DNA of 64,000 nt from Xanthobacter aminoxidans (GTDB taxonomy: Bacteria; Pseudomonadota; Alphaproteobacteria; Rhizobiales; Xanthobacteraceae), in contig NZ_JAMJXC010000008.1 in NCBI RefSeq assembly GCF_023571765.1, positions 1 to 64,000 on the forward strand, in the 5' to 3' direction. The notes below the pieces were generated by a model that made no database searches, was not told where the DNA came from, and worked only from the letters and a program-made list of their open reading frames with translations. Below, one piece after another: positions 36,356 to 43,889 of this stretch (positions are counted from its first letter, which is position 1; each line of letters opens with the position of its first letter). Both the position numbers and the translations under genes were made by a program.

Positions 36356-36778
36356 ATGAACATCGCGAAGTATGCCATTCCCGTCGCCGCCGCCGCCCTC
36401 ATCGCCATGACCGGCGCCGCCAGCGCCCAGTCCGGCACCGCGCCCGGCCAGAACCCTCAGCGCGGCCCCGCGCAGGAAGGCGGACGCACCCAGGCCACCC
36501 CCGGCCCCAGCGGCAGCGGCATGACCGCGCCCGGCCCCGGCGTGCCGTCCACTCCGCATTCCGGCATGTCCGCGGGCCAGGATACCCACAAGGGACCGGC
36601 GCAGGAGGCCGGCCGCACCCAGGCGACCCCCGGCGGCTCGGCCAGTGGCAACGCGCCGGCCATGGACACCACCGGCACGGTGACGCCGCGGTCCGGCACC
36701 ACCCCGGGCCAGGACACGCACAAGGGTCCGGCGCAGGAAGGCGGCCGCACCCAGGCGACCCCCGGCGGCACGCGCTGA
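36356..36778 (+). CDS. Exported low-complexity protein with three near-identical repeats
   Basis: A 140-residue protein with a signal peptide ([20 protein letters not shown], cleavage likely after SAQ-preceding Ala near 24). The mature part consists of three copies, spaced about 40-45 residues apart, of a unit like [21 protein letters not shown], joined by Ser/Gly/Pro/Thr-rich linkers. No Cys and no membrane segment follow. Function unknown; the repeats suggest an unstructured periplasmic or surface protein. The start is well supported by GGAGGGA. A strong bidirectional terminator follows. Confidence 0.8.
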   Translation: MNIAKYAIPVAAAALIAMTGAASAQSGTAPGQNPQRGPAQEGGRTQATPGPSGSGMTAPGPGVPSTPHSGMSAGQDTHKGPAQEAGRTQATPGGSASGNAPAMDTTGTVTPRSGTTPGQDTHKGPAQEGGRTQATPGGTR

Positions 36779-36793
36779 GCGTACTGAACAAAG

Positions 36794-36824
36794 AAAAAGC
36801 CCCGGAGCCATGCTCCGGGGCTTT
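36794..36824. terminator. Bidirectional rho-independent terminator
   Basis: AGCCCCGGAGC at 36798-36808 and GCTCCGGGGCT at 36812-36822 pair perfectly over a CAT loop. An A-run lies on the left and a T-run on the right, so it can terminate both the repeat-protein gene (plus) and the TRAP binding-protein gene (minus). Confidence 0.9.
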
Positions 36825-36847
36825 GACTTGACGCGCGGCGGCTTCGA

Positions 36848-37939
36848 TCAGCCGCGGCTGCGGGCGCGGACCATGAAGTCGTCGTAGGTGAACTCGACGA
36901 TCTGCCACCACAGATAGGCGTTGTTGCGGAACGTCTTCATGTCCTCGTAGATCTTCTTGAAGTCCTCGTTCTTGCCGCCGATTTCCTCATAGAGCTGCTG
37001 CGAGGCCTTGTAGGCGGCGTCCATCACGTCGCTGGGATAGCGGCGCAGCTGGGTGCCGGCCTTCACGAGGCTCTGCACCGACACCGGGTTCTTGGCGTCG
37101 TAGCTTGCGAGCATGCTCTCGTTGGCCTGCGCCATGGCGGCGGTGAGGATGGACTTGTAGTTCTTCGGCAGCTCGGCGAGCTTGTCCTGGTTGACGAAGA
37201 AGTTGAGGGCGGCGGAGCCCTCCCACCAGCCCGGGAAGTAATAATACTGGGCGACCTTGTAGAGGCCGAGCTTCTCGTCGTCATACGGGCCGACCCACTC
37301 GGCCGCGTCGATGGTGCCCTTCTCCAGCGCGGGATAGATGTCGCCGCCGGCGAGCTGCTGCGGCACCACGCCGAGCTTGGCGAGCACCTGGCCACCGATG
37401 CCGGCGATGCGCATCTTGAGGCCCTTGAGGTCCTCGACGGTCTTGATTTCCTTGCGGAACCAGCCGCCCATCTGGCCGCCGGTGTTGCCACCGGGGAACA
37501 TCACGACGCCGTACTTCTTGTAAAATTCGTTGAGCAGGTTCATGCCGTTGCCGAACAGGAACCACGCGTTGATCTGGCGGGCGTTGAGGCCGAACGGCAC
37601 GGCGGTGCCGAGGCCGAAGGTCGGATCCTTGCCCACGTAATAATACGACGCCGAGTGGCACATCTCGACGGTCTTGTTGGTGGTGGCGTCAAGCGCCTGC
37701 AGGCCGGGGACGATTTCACCCGCCGCGAACACCTGGATCTGGAACTTGCCGTCGGTCGCGTCGGCCACCTGCTTCGCCATCAGCTCGGCGGCGCCGTAGA
37801 TGGTGTCGAGGGACTTGGGGAAGGACGACGTGCAGCGCCACTTCACTTCCGGCGCCGTCTGGGCGATCGCCGGCATGGCCACGGCTGCGGAAGCGGCGAC
37901 ACCCGCGCTGGCGGCGGTGAGGAACTCACGGCGTTTCAT
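36848..37939 (-). CDS. TRAP transporter solute-binding protein, DctP/TakP type
   Basis: A 363-residue periplasmic binding protein with a twin-arginine style leader (MKRREFLTAASAGVAASAAV). The mature chain has WRCTSSFPKSLDTIYGAAEL near the N-terminus, LKMRIAGIGGQVLAKLGVVP, DAAEWVGPYDDEKLGLYKVA and YYFPGWWEGSAALNFF, which resemble TakP-like 2-oxoacid binding proteins. The ligand is inferred only at the level of an organic or oxo acid. The ATG follows GGGAG. No permease is adjacent; the nearest is the fused DctQM at 41896, so the two may work together. Confidence 0.9.
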   Translation of the reverse strand: MKRREFLTAASAGVAASAAVAMPAIAQTAPEVKWRCTSSFPKSLDTIYGAAELMAKQVADATDGKFQIQVFAAGEIVPGLQALDATTNKTVEMCHSASYYYVGKDPTFGLGTAVPFGLNARQINAWFLFGNGMNLLNEFYKKYGVVMFPGGNTGGQMGGWFRKEIKTVEDLKGLKMRIAGIGGQVLAKLGVVPQQLAGGDIYPALEKGTIDAAEWVGPYDDEKLGLYKVAQYYYFPGWWEGSAALNFFVNQDKLAELPKNYKSILTAAMAQANESMLASYDAKNPVSVQSLVKAGTQLRRYPSDVMDAAYKASQQLYEEIGGKNEDFKKIYEDMKTFRNNAYLWWQIVEFTYDDFMVRARSRG

Positions 37940-38122
37940 GGAGAACTCCCTGGGGCTCTTTCACATCGCAGCGCCGCTTCTATGGGCGGGCCGTCGTACC
38001 GCTTTTAGAGCACGCGCCGTTCGGGCTCAACGCGGAGGAAGGTATGAATCGCCGCGCGCCGGGGAAAAAATGCCCCGGCGGCTCAAATTCGCGGCACCGG
38101 ATCGGCCGGGGCCGCCGGTGCG

Positions 38123-39280
38123 TCACTCGATGACGATGCGCGGCGCCTGCCGGGTCTGGGCGGTGGCCTTGTCGAGGGCCGCCTTCACACCGGTCGCCAC
38201 ATGCCGGTAGGCCGCCGCCTGCGGGCTGTCGGGATCGGAGATCAGGATCGGCAGGCCGGCGTCCGACATCTCCCGGATGCGCATGTGCAGCGGGATCTCG
38301 CCGAGGAACGGCACGCCCAGCTTGTCCGCCTCCGCATGGGCGCCGCCGTGGCCGAAGATGTCGGACCGGCCGCCGCAGTGCGGGCAGATGAAGTGGGACA
38401 TGTTCTCCACAACGCCGAGGATCGGCACGTTCACCCGCTCGAACATGGCGACGCCGCGCCGGGCATCGATGAGGGCCAGATCCTGCGGGGTGGAGACGAT
38501 GACCGCGCCGGCAAGGTTCACCTGCTGCGCCATGGTGAGCTGGGCATCGCCCGTGCCGGGGGGCATGTCCACCACCAGCACGTCGAGCGGACCCCACTTC
38601 ACGTCCTTCAGCATCTGCGAGATGGCGGACATCACCATCGGCCCGCGCCAGATCATCGGCGTGTCTTCCTCCACGAGGAAGCCGATGGACATCAGCTGCA
38701 GGCCGAAATTCTCCAGCGGCAGCATGGTCTTGCCGTCCGCCGTGGTCTCCGGCTTCTGGGCGACGCCGGTGAGGCGCGGCACCGAGGGGCCGTAGATGTC
38801 GGCATCGAGCAGGCCGACCTTCAGGCCGAGATCCCGAAGCGCGATGGCGAGGTTGATGGAGGTGGTGGACTTGCCCACGCCGCCCTTGCCCGAGGCCACC
38901 GCGATGATGGAGGCGACGCCCGGCACGGCGATGCCGCGCGGCGCAGGGGCTCCTCCATGCGCACCGCCATGGGCATGGCCGTGGCCATGACTATGCGCGG
39001 CCGGGGCGGCAGGCGCCTGCTTGCGCTCGGCGGTAAGGGTGACGAGGGCCGAGGCGACGCCCGGCAGCGCCTTCACCGCGTTCTCAGCGGCGATGCGCAC
39101 ATCCTCCCACGCCCGTGCCTGGGCCGGATCGATGTTGATGGAGAGATAGACCTTGCCCGACGTGACCACGACGCCGGACAAGGCCGGCGAGACGGAAAGC
39201 GCCACGCCTTCGGGCGTGCGCACCTTCGCGAGCGTGGAACGGACGGTGTCCTCGGAAAGCTCGGCCGTGTGGCTCATCAT
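38123..39280 (-). CDS. apbC: Mrp/NBP35 family Fe-S cluster carrier ATPase (ApbC)
   Basis: A 385-residue P-loop protein that delivers Fe-S clusters to apoproteins. An N-terminal MIP18/DUF59 domain (EDTVRSTLAKVRTPEGV) is followed by a His-rich linker (HSHGHGHAHGGAHGG). The deviant Walker A is ASGKGGVGKSTT, then DADIYGPSVPRL, VVDMPPGTGDAQL and the cluster-binding CPHCGG. The start is set at 39280 behind GGGGAG, giving the usual MMSHTAELSEDTV start; upstream in-frame ATGs add a Ser/Ala/Pro-rich tail with no homology. It is monocistronic. A perfect 8-bp hairpin (38057-38080) lies past its stop but lacks a T-run. Confidence 0.92.
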   Translation of the reverse strand: MMSHTAELSEDTVRSTLAKVRTPEGVALSVSPALSGVVVTSGKVYLSINIDPAQARAWEDVRIAAENAVKALPGVASALVTLTAERKQAPAAPAAHSHGHGHAHGGAHGGAPAPRGIAVPGVASIIAVASGKGGVGKSTTSINLAIALRDLGLKVGLLDADIYGPSVPRLTGVAQKPETTADGKTMLPLENFGLQLMSIGFLVEEDTPMIWRGPMVMSAISQMLKDVKWGPLDVLVVDMPPGTGDAQLTMAQQVNLAGAVIVSTPQDLALIDARRGVAMFERVNVPILGVVENMSHFICPHCGGRSDIFGHGGAHAEADKLGVPFLGEIPLHMRIREMSDAGLPILISDPDSPQAAAYRHVATGVKAALDKATAQTRQAPRIVIE

Positions 39281-39478
39281 GTCACTCAACTCCCCGGCCG
39301 GGCGACGCGCATCTGGGGCAGGCGCGGAGGCCGGGCTGGAATGATTTGAAATCATCTTCTGATTCGCACGAGAGGCGGCGACTGCAAAGCCCGACATATG
39401 AGCGCTGATTAAACGCTAGGCAGAGCTGACGCCGATCTCCCATGCGCATTCTTTTAATCCGGCTGTTGCGGCAGGGCT

Positions 39479-39502
39479 ATATTTCCATTATTCACGAAAT
39501 AT
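39479..39502. promoter_or_regulatory. Probable ArsR operator overlapping the arsR start codon
   Basis: ATATTTC at 39479-39485 and GAAATAT at 39496-39502 are perfect inverted repeats 10 bases apart. The right arm runs into the arsR ATG (39501-39503). Position and symmetry fit autorepression of the ars operon; the sequence identity of the site is inference. Confidence 0.6.
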
Positions 39503-39863
39503 GGAATTGAATCAGGCCGTCCCCGTCTTCTCCGCCCTCGCCCATGAGGGGCGCCTCAGTGCGCTGCGCCTTCTGGTCGAAGCAGGGCCGGACGGGCTTG
39601 CGGCCGGGGAGATGGCGCGGCGGCTCGGCATTCCCCCGAATACGCTGTCGGCCAGCCTCTCCGTGCTCGCCCACGCCGGGCTTGTGACATCGCGCCGCGA
39701 TGGCCGCTCCATCATCTATGCCGCGCTGTACGAGACGGTGAGCGATCTCATCGCCTTTCTCACCGACAAGTGCTGCGGGGGCCAGCCCGAGCTGTGCGCT
39801 CCGGCGGGGCCGGAAGCCGGCACGTGCGCCCCGAAGACCGCGCAGGAACGGCAGCCGTCATGA
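39501..39863 (+). CDS. arsR: ArsR-family arsenic-responsive repressor
   Basis: A 120-residue winged-helix repressor (FSALAHEGRLSALRLLVEA; recognition region PPNTLSASLSVLAHAGLV, about 45-62). It lacks the ELCVCDL metal site of E. coli ArsR. Instead it has C-terminal Cys residues (C91, C92, C99, C109), a layout used by other As(III) sensors of the family. Start 39501 has no ribosome binding site and lies within the operator palindrome, so a leaderless transcript or a start further in is possible. Overlaps aqpS by four bases. Confidence 0.9.
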   Translation: MELNQAVPVFSALAHEGRLSALRLLVEAGPDGLAAGEMARRLGIPPNTLSASLSVLAHAGLVTSRRDGRSIIYAALYETVSDLIAFLTDKCCGGQPELCAPAGPEAGTCAPKTAQERQPS

Positions 39864-40612
39864 ACCAGATCAGCCCGCCCGCCGCCGCGCTCGCGGAGGC
39901 CCGGCCCGTTGGCGGGGAGACCCGGCCGATCGCGGCGTCTCCCGCCTTCGATCTGTCCCGGCGGCTCGCCGCCGAAACCCTGGGAACCGCGCTGTTGCTC
40001 GCCATCGTCATCGGCTCGGGCATCATGGGCGAGCGGCTGGCGGGCGGAAACACGGCGATCGCCCTGCTGGGCAACACGCTGGCCACCGGCGCAGGGCTGG
40101 TCGTGCTGATCGCCGCCTTCGGCCCGGTGTCCGGGGCACACTTCAATCCGGCGGTGACGCTGGTGTTCGCGCTGCGGCGGGAGATCGGCTGGCGTACGGC
40201 CGGCGCCTATGTGGCCGCCCAGCTTGCCGGGGCCGTCGCGGGCGTCCTCGCCGCCCATGCCATGTTCGCCGAGCCCATGGTGCAGATTTCCGGCAAGCTC
40301 CGGGACGGGCCGGCACAGGGCTTTTCGGAAGCGGTGGCGACCTTCGGCCTCGTCACGGCGATCCTCGCCACCGTGCGCGTGCGCCCGCAGATGGTGCCGG
40401 CCGTGGTCGGCCTCTATATCACCTCGGCCTACTGGTTCACGGCCTCCACCTCGTTCGCCAACCCGGCGGTGACGCTGGCGCGGAGCCTCAGCGATACCTT
40501 CACCGGCATCGCGCCCCAGTCCGTTCCCCTGTTCCTGCTCGCCCAATCGGCGGGCGCCCTCGCCGCCGCAGCCCTGTGCGGCTGGCTTTTCCGCGAGAGA
40601 TCCCGCCCATGA
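39860..40612 (+). CDS. aqpS: Aquaglyceroporin AqpS-like arsenite channel (MIP family)
   Basis: A 250-residue MIP channel with six helices and both NPA boxes (HFNPAVT with NPA at 96-98; FANPAVT with NPA at 201-203). The N-terminal 30 residues are Pro/Ala-rich. In Sinorhizobium meliloti AqpS replaces the ArsB pump: internally made As(III) leaves down its gradient through the channel. Order and coupling with arsR and arsC are the same here. Starts in an ATGA overlap with arsR and ends in one with arsC. Confidence 0.9.
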   Translation: MNQISPPAAALAEARPVGGETRPIAASPAFDLSRRLAAETLGTALLLAIVIGSGIMGERLAGGNTAIALLGNTLATGAGLVVLIAAFGPVSGAHFNPAVTLVFALRREIGWRTAGAYVAAQLAGAVAGVLAAHAMFAEPMVQISGKLRDGPAQGFSEAVATFGLVTAILATVRVRPQMVPAVVGLYITSAYWFTASTSFANPAVTLARSLSDTFTGIAPQSVPLFLLAQSAGALAAAALCGWLFRERSRP

Positions 40613-41022
40613 GCGATTTTCCCGTCACCATCTACCACAACCCGCGTTGCGGCACGTCGCGCAACACCCTGGCGATGATCCGCGCCGCAGGCGTCGAGCC
40701 CACCGTGGTCGAGTATCTGAAGACCGGATGGACCAAGGCGCAGCTCACGGACCTCGCCGCCGCCACCGGCGCGCCCCTGCGCGATCTCCTGCGCGCCAAG
40801 GAGCCGCTCCTCGCCGAGCTGAAACTGGCCGAGCCGGGCGTGACGGATGCGCAATTGCTCGACGCCATGGTCGAGCACCCCATCCTGGTGAACCGGCCCA
40901 TCGTGGTGACGCCCAAGGGCACCCGCCTGTGCCGGCCTTCGGAGGTCGTGCTCGACCTGCTGGAGACGCCGCCGGAGAGCTTCACCAAGGAGGACGGCGA
41001 GGTGGTGACGACCGGTCGCTAG
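40609..41022 (+). CDS. arsC: Arsenate reductase, glutaredoxin-dependent
   Basis: A 137-residue ArsC of the E. coli plasmid type. The catalytic Cys is C14 in IYHNPRCGTSRNTL, and the Arg residues that bind arsenate are in NRPIVVTPKGTRLCRPSEVV. It reduces As(V) to As(III) using glutathione/glutaredoxin, and As(III) can then exit through AqpS. It is the third gene of the ars operon with a four-base overlap to aqpS. No arsH or acr3 follows. Confidence 0.94.
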   Translation: MSDFPVTIYHNPRCGTSRNTLAMIRAAGVEPTVVEYLKTGWTKAQLTDLAAATGAPLRDLLRAKEPLLAELKLAEPGVTDAQLLDAMVEHPILVNRPIVVTPKGTRLCRPSEVVLDLLETPPESFTKEDGEVVTTGR

Positions 41023-41057
41023 GGAGACGGCGGGGCGGGCCGCGACTGGTACGGGAA

Positions 41058-41675
41058 ATGCTTCGCTCACGCCCCGCTGTCGCGAACCCGCCCAAGATCG
41101 TCACGCCGACCATGACCGTCACGCCCGCCCATGAGATTCCCCTTGGCATCCGCCGCAAGGCCATCGCGGTCCACGAGGCCGGACACGCTTTGGTGGCCAT
41201 CCTGCTCAAGCGGGACGTGACCGAAGCGCTGCTGCGCCCGCCGGACGGGTTGAGCGGGGAAACGCGGTTCGCCCACGGGGAAAGCGCCCCGCTCGACCTC
41301 TCGCAGGAAGCCGACCGGCGCCGGGTGGCCGACGCCATCGTCGTGCTCATGGCCGGGCAGGTCGCGGAGGCGGAATACTGGCGGCGGCACGCCTCGCTCT
41401 ATTCGCCGAAGGTGAATTCCCATCGCAGCGACGCTGCGGAAGTCCTCACGCTCAAATCCGGCCTCGCCCTCGGCCCGGAGCAGGATGCGCTGTTTACCGG
41501 CTACTGCATCGAGAAGGCGAAGAAGCTGGTGCTTGAGGATGCCGCCCAGGCGGCCATCCAGGAAATCGCCATGCGGCTGTCCGAAACCATGTCGATCCTG
41601 CGGACGGAGATGGACGAGATCATCACCCGCCACCGGGTGGTGCTGCGACAGCCGTCGAGAGCGCACCGCTACTGA
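41058..41675 (+). CDS. M41-like zinc-peptidase-motif protein of unknown function
   Basis: A 205-residue protein whose only strong feature is a metal-binding HEAGHA motif (His39, Glu40, His43) in RRKAIAVHEAGHALVAILL, as in the FtsH peptidase domain. A possible third ligand region lies near SHRSDAAEV. It lacks the FtsH AAA and membrane parts and the length of a full M41 domain, so it is a short, stand-alone relative. Start 41058 is weakly supported; an ATG at 41112 (MTVTPAHEI) is an alternative. It follows arsC by 35 bases, possibly read through, but an arsenic role is not suggested by the sequence. Confidence 0.65.
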   Translation: MLRSRPAVANPPKIVTPTMTVTPAHEIPLGIRRKAIAVHEAGHALVAILLKRDVTEALLRPPDGLSGETRFAHGESAPLDLSQEADRRRVADAIVVLMAGQVAEAEYWRRHASLYSPKVNSHRSDAAEVLTLKSGLALGPEQDALFTGYCIEKAKKLVLEDAAQAAIQEIAMRLSETMSILRTEMDEIITRHRVVLRQPSRAHRY

Positions 41676-41895
41676 CCCGAGGCGCAGGGTCAGAACCACT
41701 TGATGCGCTGCACAAATCGCCCCGACCCGATGGTGCGGCGCGCCCGAAAGCGAAAATGCCGTGGGCAAGCCCCGCGCGGCGGGCCTGATCGCGCCCCATC
41801 GGTTGCCTTTCCCCTTGAGCCCGGAGCGAGTTTCGCAGACCGTTCAGCGCGCCAGCGAGTCGACGCGCTGGCCTGCATCAGGGCAAGAGGTCTCC

Positions 41896-43758
41896 ATGTC
41901 ACTACACACCCATGACCCTTCGGACGTGATCGGACGCGCCTGGGCGGTCAAGGCCAGCGCCGTCCTCGGATGGCTGACGGAGATTCCGGCCGCGGTGCTG
42001 GTGGTGGCCGAAATCCTCGTGCTGCTGGCGGGCGTCATCTTCCGCTATGCCCTGCACAAGCCGCTCATCTGGTCGGATGAGCTCGCCTCCATGCTCTTCC
42101 TGTGGCTGTCCCTGTTCGGCTCGGTGATCGCGCTCAATCGCGGCGAGCACATGCGCATGACGGCCATCGTCGGCATGATGAAGCCTCGCGCCCGCGCCTT
42201 CTTCGACATGATCGCCATCGCCGCCGCCGTGGCCTTCCTGCTGATGATCCTCCACCCGGCCATCGAATATGCGCAGGAGGAAGCCTATGTGGTGATGCCG
42301 GCGCTGGAGATTCCCAACACCTGGCGCGCCGCCGCCATTCCGGTGGGCACGGCGCTGATGCTGATGGTGGGGCTGCTGAAGCTCGCCCAGCACGCCACCG
42401 GCCGCGACGCGGTCATCGCCATCCTCGTGGTCGCCACCATCGTCGGCGGCTTCTATGCGCTCGGCCCGGTGTTCCGGACGCTGGGCAACTACAATCTCTT
42501 GATCTTCTTCCTGTTCGGCGTGGGCGTGATGGTGCTGATGGCGGTGCCCATCGCCTTCTCCTTCGGCCTTGCCACCTTCGCCTACATCTCCCTCTCCACC
42601 CACACGCCGAGCATGGTGGTGATCGGCCGCTTCGACGAGGGCATGGGCCACCTGATCCTGCTCGCGGTGCCGCTGTTCGTGTTCCTCGGCCAGCTCATCG
42701 AGATGACCGGCATGGCGAAGGCCATGGTCGCCTTCCTCGCGAGCCTGCTCGGCCATGTGCGTGGCGGCCTGCATTATGTGCTGGTGGGCGCCATGTACCT
42801 CGTCTCCGGCATCTCCGGCTCGAAGGCGGCGGACATGGCGGCCGTGGCCCCGGTGCTGTTTCCGGAAATGACCAAGCGGGGCGCCAAGCCCGGCGACCTC
42901 GTGGCGCTGCTCTCGGCCACCGGCGCGCAGACCGAGACGATCCCGCCCTCCATCGTGCTCATCACCATCGGCTCGGTCACGGGCGTGTCCATCGCCGCTT
43001 TGTTCACCGGCGGCCTGCTGCCGGCGCTGGTGCTCGCCATCGCCTTGTGCTCGGTGGTGTGGTGGCGCTATCGCCACGAGGATCTGAGCGGCGTCACCAA
43101 GGCGAGCTGGGGCGAGGTCGGGCGCGCCTTCATCATCTCCGTGCCGGCCATCGCCTTGCCCTTCGTCATCCGGGCGGCGGTGATCGAGGGCGTCGCCACC
43201 GCCACCGAGGTGTCCACCATCGGCATCGTCTATTCGGTGGTGGCGGGCCTGCTCATCTATCGCCGGTTCGATTTCCGCCGCCTGTTCCCCATGCTGGTGG
43301 ACACGGCGGCGCTCTCCGGCGCCATCCTGTTCATCATCGGCGCCGCCACCGGCATGGCCTGGGCGCTCACCCAGTCCGGCTTTTCCAACGCCTTGGCGGA
43401 GGCCATGCGCGCCCTGCCGGGCGGGTCGGCGAGCTTCCTGGCGGTGTCCATCGTCGCCTTCGTGGTGCTGGGCTCGGTGCTGGAGGGCATTCCCGCCATC
43501 GTGCTGTTCGGCCCCCTGCTCTTCCCCATCGCCAAGCAGGTGGGGGTGAACGAGGTGCACTATTCCATGGTGGTCATCCTCGCCATGGGCATGGGCCTGT
43601 TCGCGCCGCCCTTCGGCGTCGGCTATTACGCCGCCTGCGCCATCAGCCGCATCAGCCCGGACGCAGGCATGAAGCCCATCGTGGGCTACATGATCGCGCT
43701 GCTCATCGGCCTCATCATCGTCGCCGCCGTGCCGTGGATCTCCACCGGCTTCCTGTGA
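41896..43758 (+). CDS. TRAP transporter fused small and large permease (DctQM)
   Basis: A 620-residue membrane protein. The first 170 residues are a four-helix DctQ domain (VFRYALHKPLIWSDELASM-like block FRYALHKPLIWSDELA). The rest is DctM, with GMGHLILLAVPLFVFLGQLI, GSKAADMAAVAPVLFPEM, LLSATGAQTETIPPSIVLI and FAPPFGVGYY. It forms the sodium-driven channel of a TRAP importer; a matching periplasmic protein is not adjacent, but a DctP-type one is encoded about 4 kb away at 36848. The start has AAGAGG upstream. A perfect 15-bp terminator follows. Confidence 0.92.
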   Translation: MSLHTHDPSDVIGRAWAVKASAVLGWLTEIPAAVLVVAEILVLLAGVIFRYALHKPLIWSDELASMLFLWLSLFGSVIALNRGEHMRMTAIVGMMKPRARAFFDMIAIAAAVAFLLMILHPAIEYAQEEAYVVMPALEIPNTWRAAAIPVGTALMLMVGLLKLAQHATGRDAVIAILVVATIVGGFYALGPVFRTLGNYNLLIFFLFGVGVMVLMAVPIAFSFGLATFAYISLSTHTPSMVVIGRFDEGMGHLILLAVPLFVFLGQLIEMTGMAKAMVAFLASLLGHVRGGLHYVLVGAMYLVSGISGSKAADMAAVAPVLFPEMTKRGAKPGDLVALLSATGAQTETIPPSIVLITIGSVTGVSIAALFTGGLLPALVLAIALCSVVWWRYRHEDLSGVTKASWGEVGRAFIISVPAIALPFVIRAAVIEGVATATEVSTIGIVYSVVAGLLIYRRFDFRRLFPMLVDTAALSGAILFIIGAATGMAWALTQSGFSNALAEAMRALPGGSASFLAVSIVAFVVLGSVLEGIPAIVLFGPLLFPIAKQVGVNEVHYSMVVILAMGMGLFAPPFGVGYYAACAISRISPDAGMKPIVGYMIALLIGLIIVAAVPWISTGFL

Positions 43759-43791
43759 CCAGACGGGCTGAGCCACCAACACCCCAAACGC

Positions 43792-43830
43792 AAACCGGCC
43801 GGATCGCAGGGCGATCCGGCCGGTTTTCAT
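43792..43830 (+). terminator. Strong rho-independent terminator after the TRAP permease
   Basis: AAACCGGCCGGATCG at 43792-43806 and its exact inverse complement at 43812-43826 form a 15-bp perfect stem with a five-base loop and TTTT after it. The A-rich left side would let it act on the convergent minus-strand gene as well. Confidence 0.92.
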
Positions 43831-43848
43831 GAGAGGCGAGCACGCGCC

Positions 43849-43883
43849 GATCAAATTGATTCAATTTGATCGGATCGCGCTCT
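43849..43883. repeat. Perfect palindrome plus conserved tail, copy 2
   Basis: GATCAAATTG and CAATTTGATC flank ATT, followed by CGGATCGCGCTCT, the same tail as the copy at 14526-14560. It lies between two convergent genes, seven bases from the binding-protein stop. Confidence 0.75.
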
Positions 43884-43889
43884 AGGGCG

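Noticed and set aside
38057-38080. Perfect 8-bp hairpin CGCCGGGG/CCCCGGCG as a terminator for the Mrp gene
   Set aside because: No T-run follows on either strand, so terminator function is not supported.
41902-43854. A 650-residue minus-strand frame opposite the TRAP permease
   Set aside because: His/Gly/Asp-rich antisense of a membrane protein; no domain.
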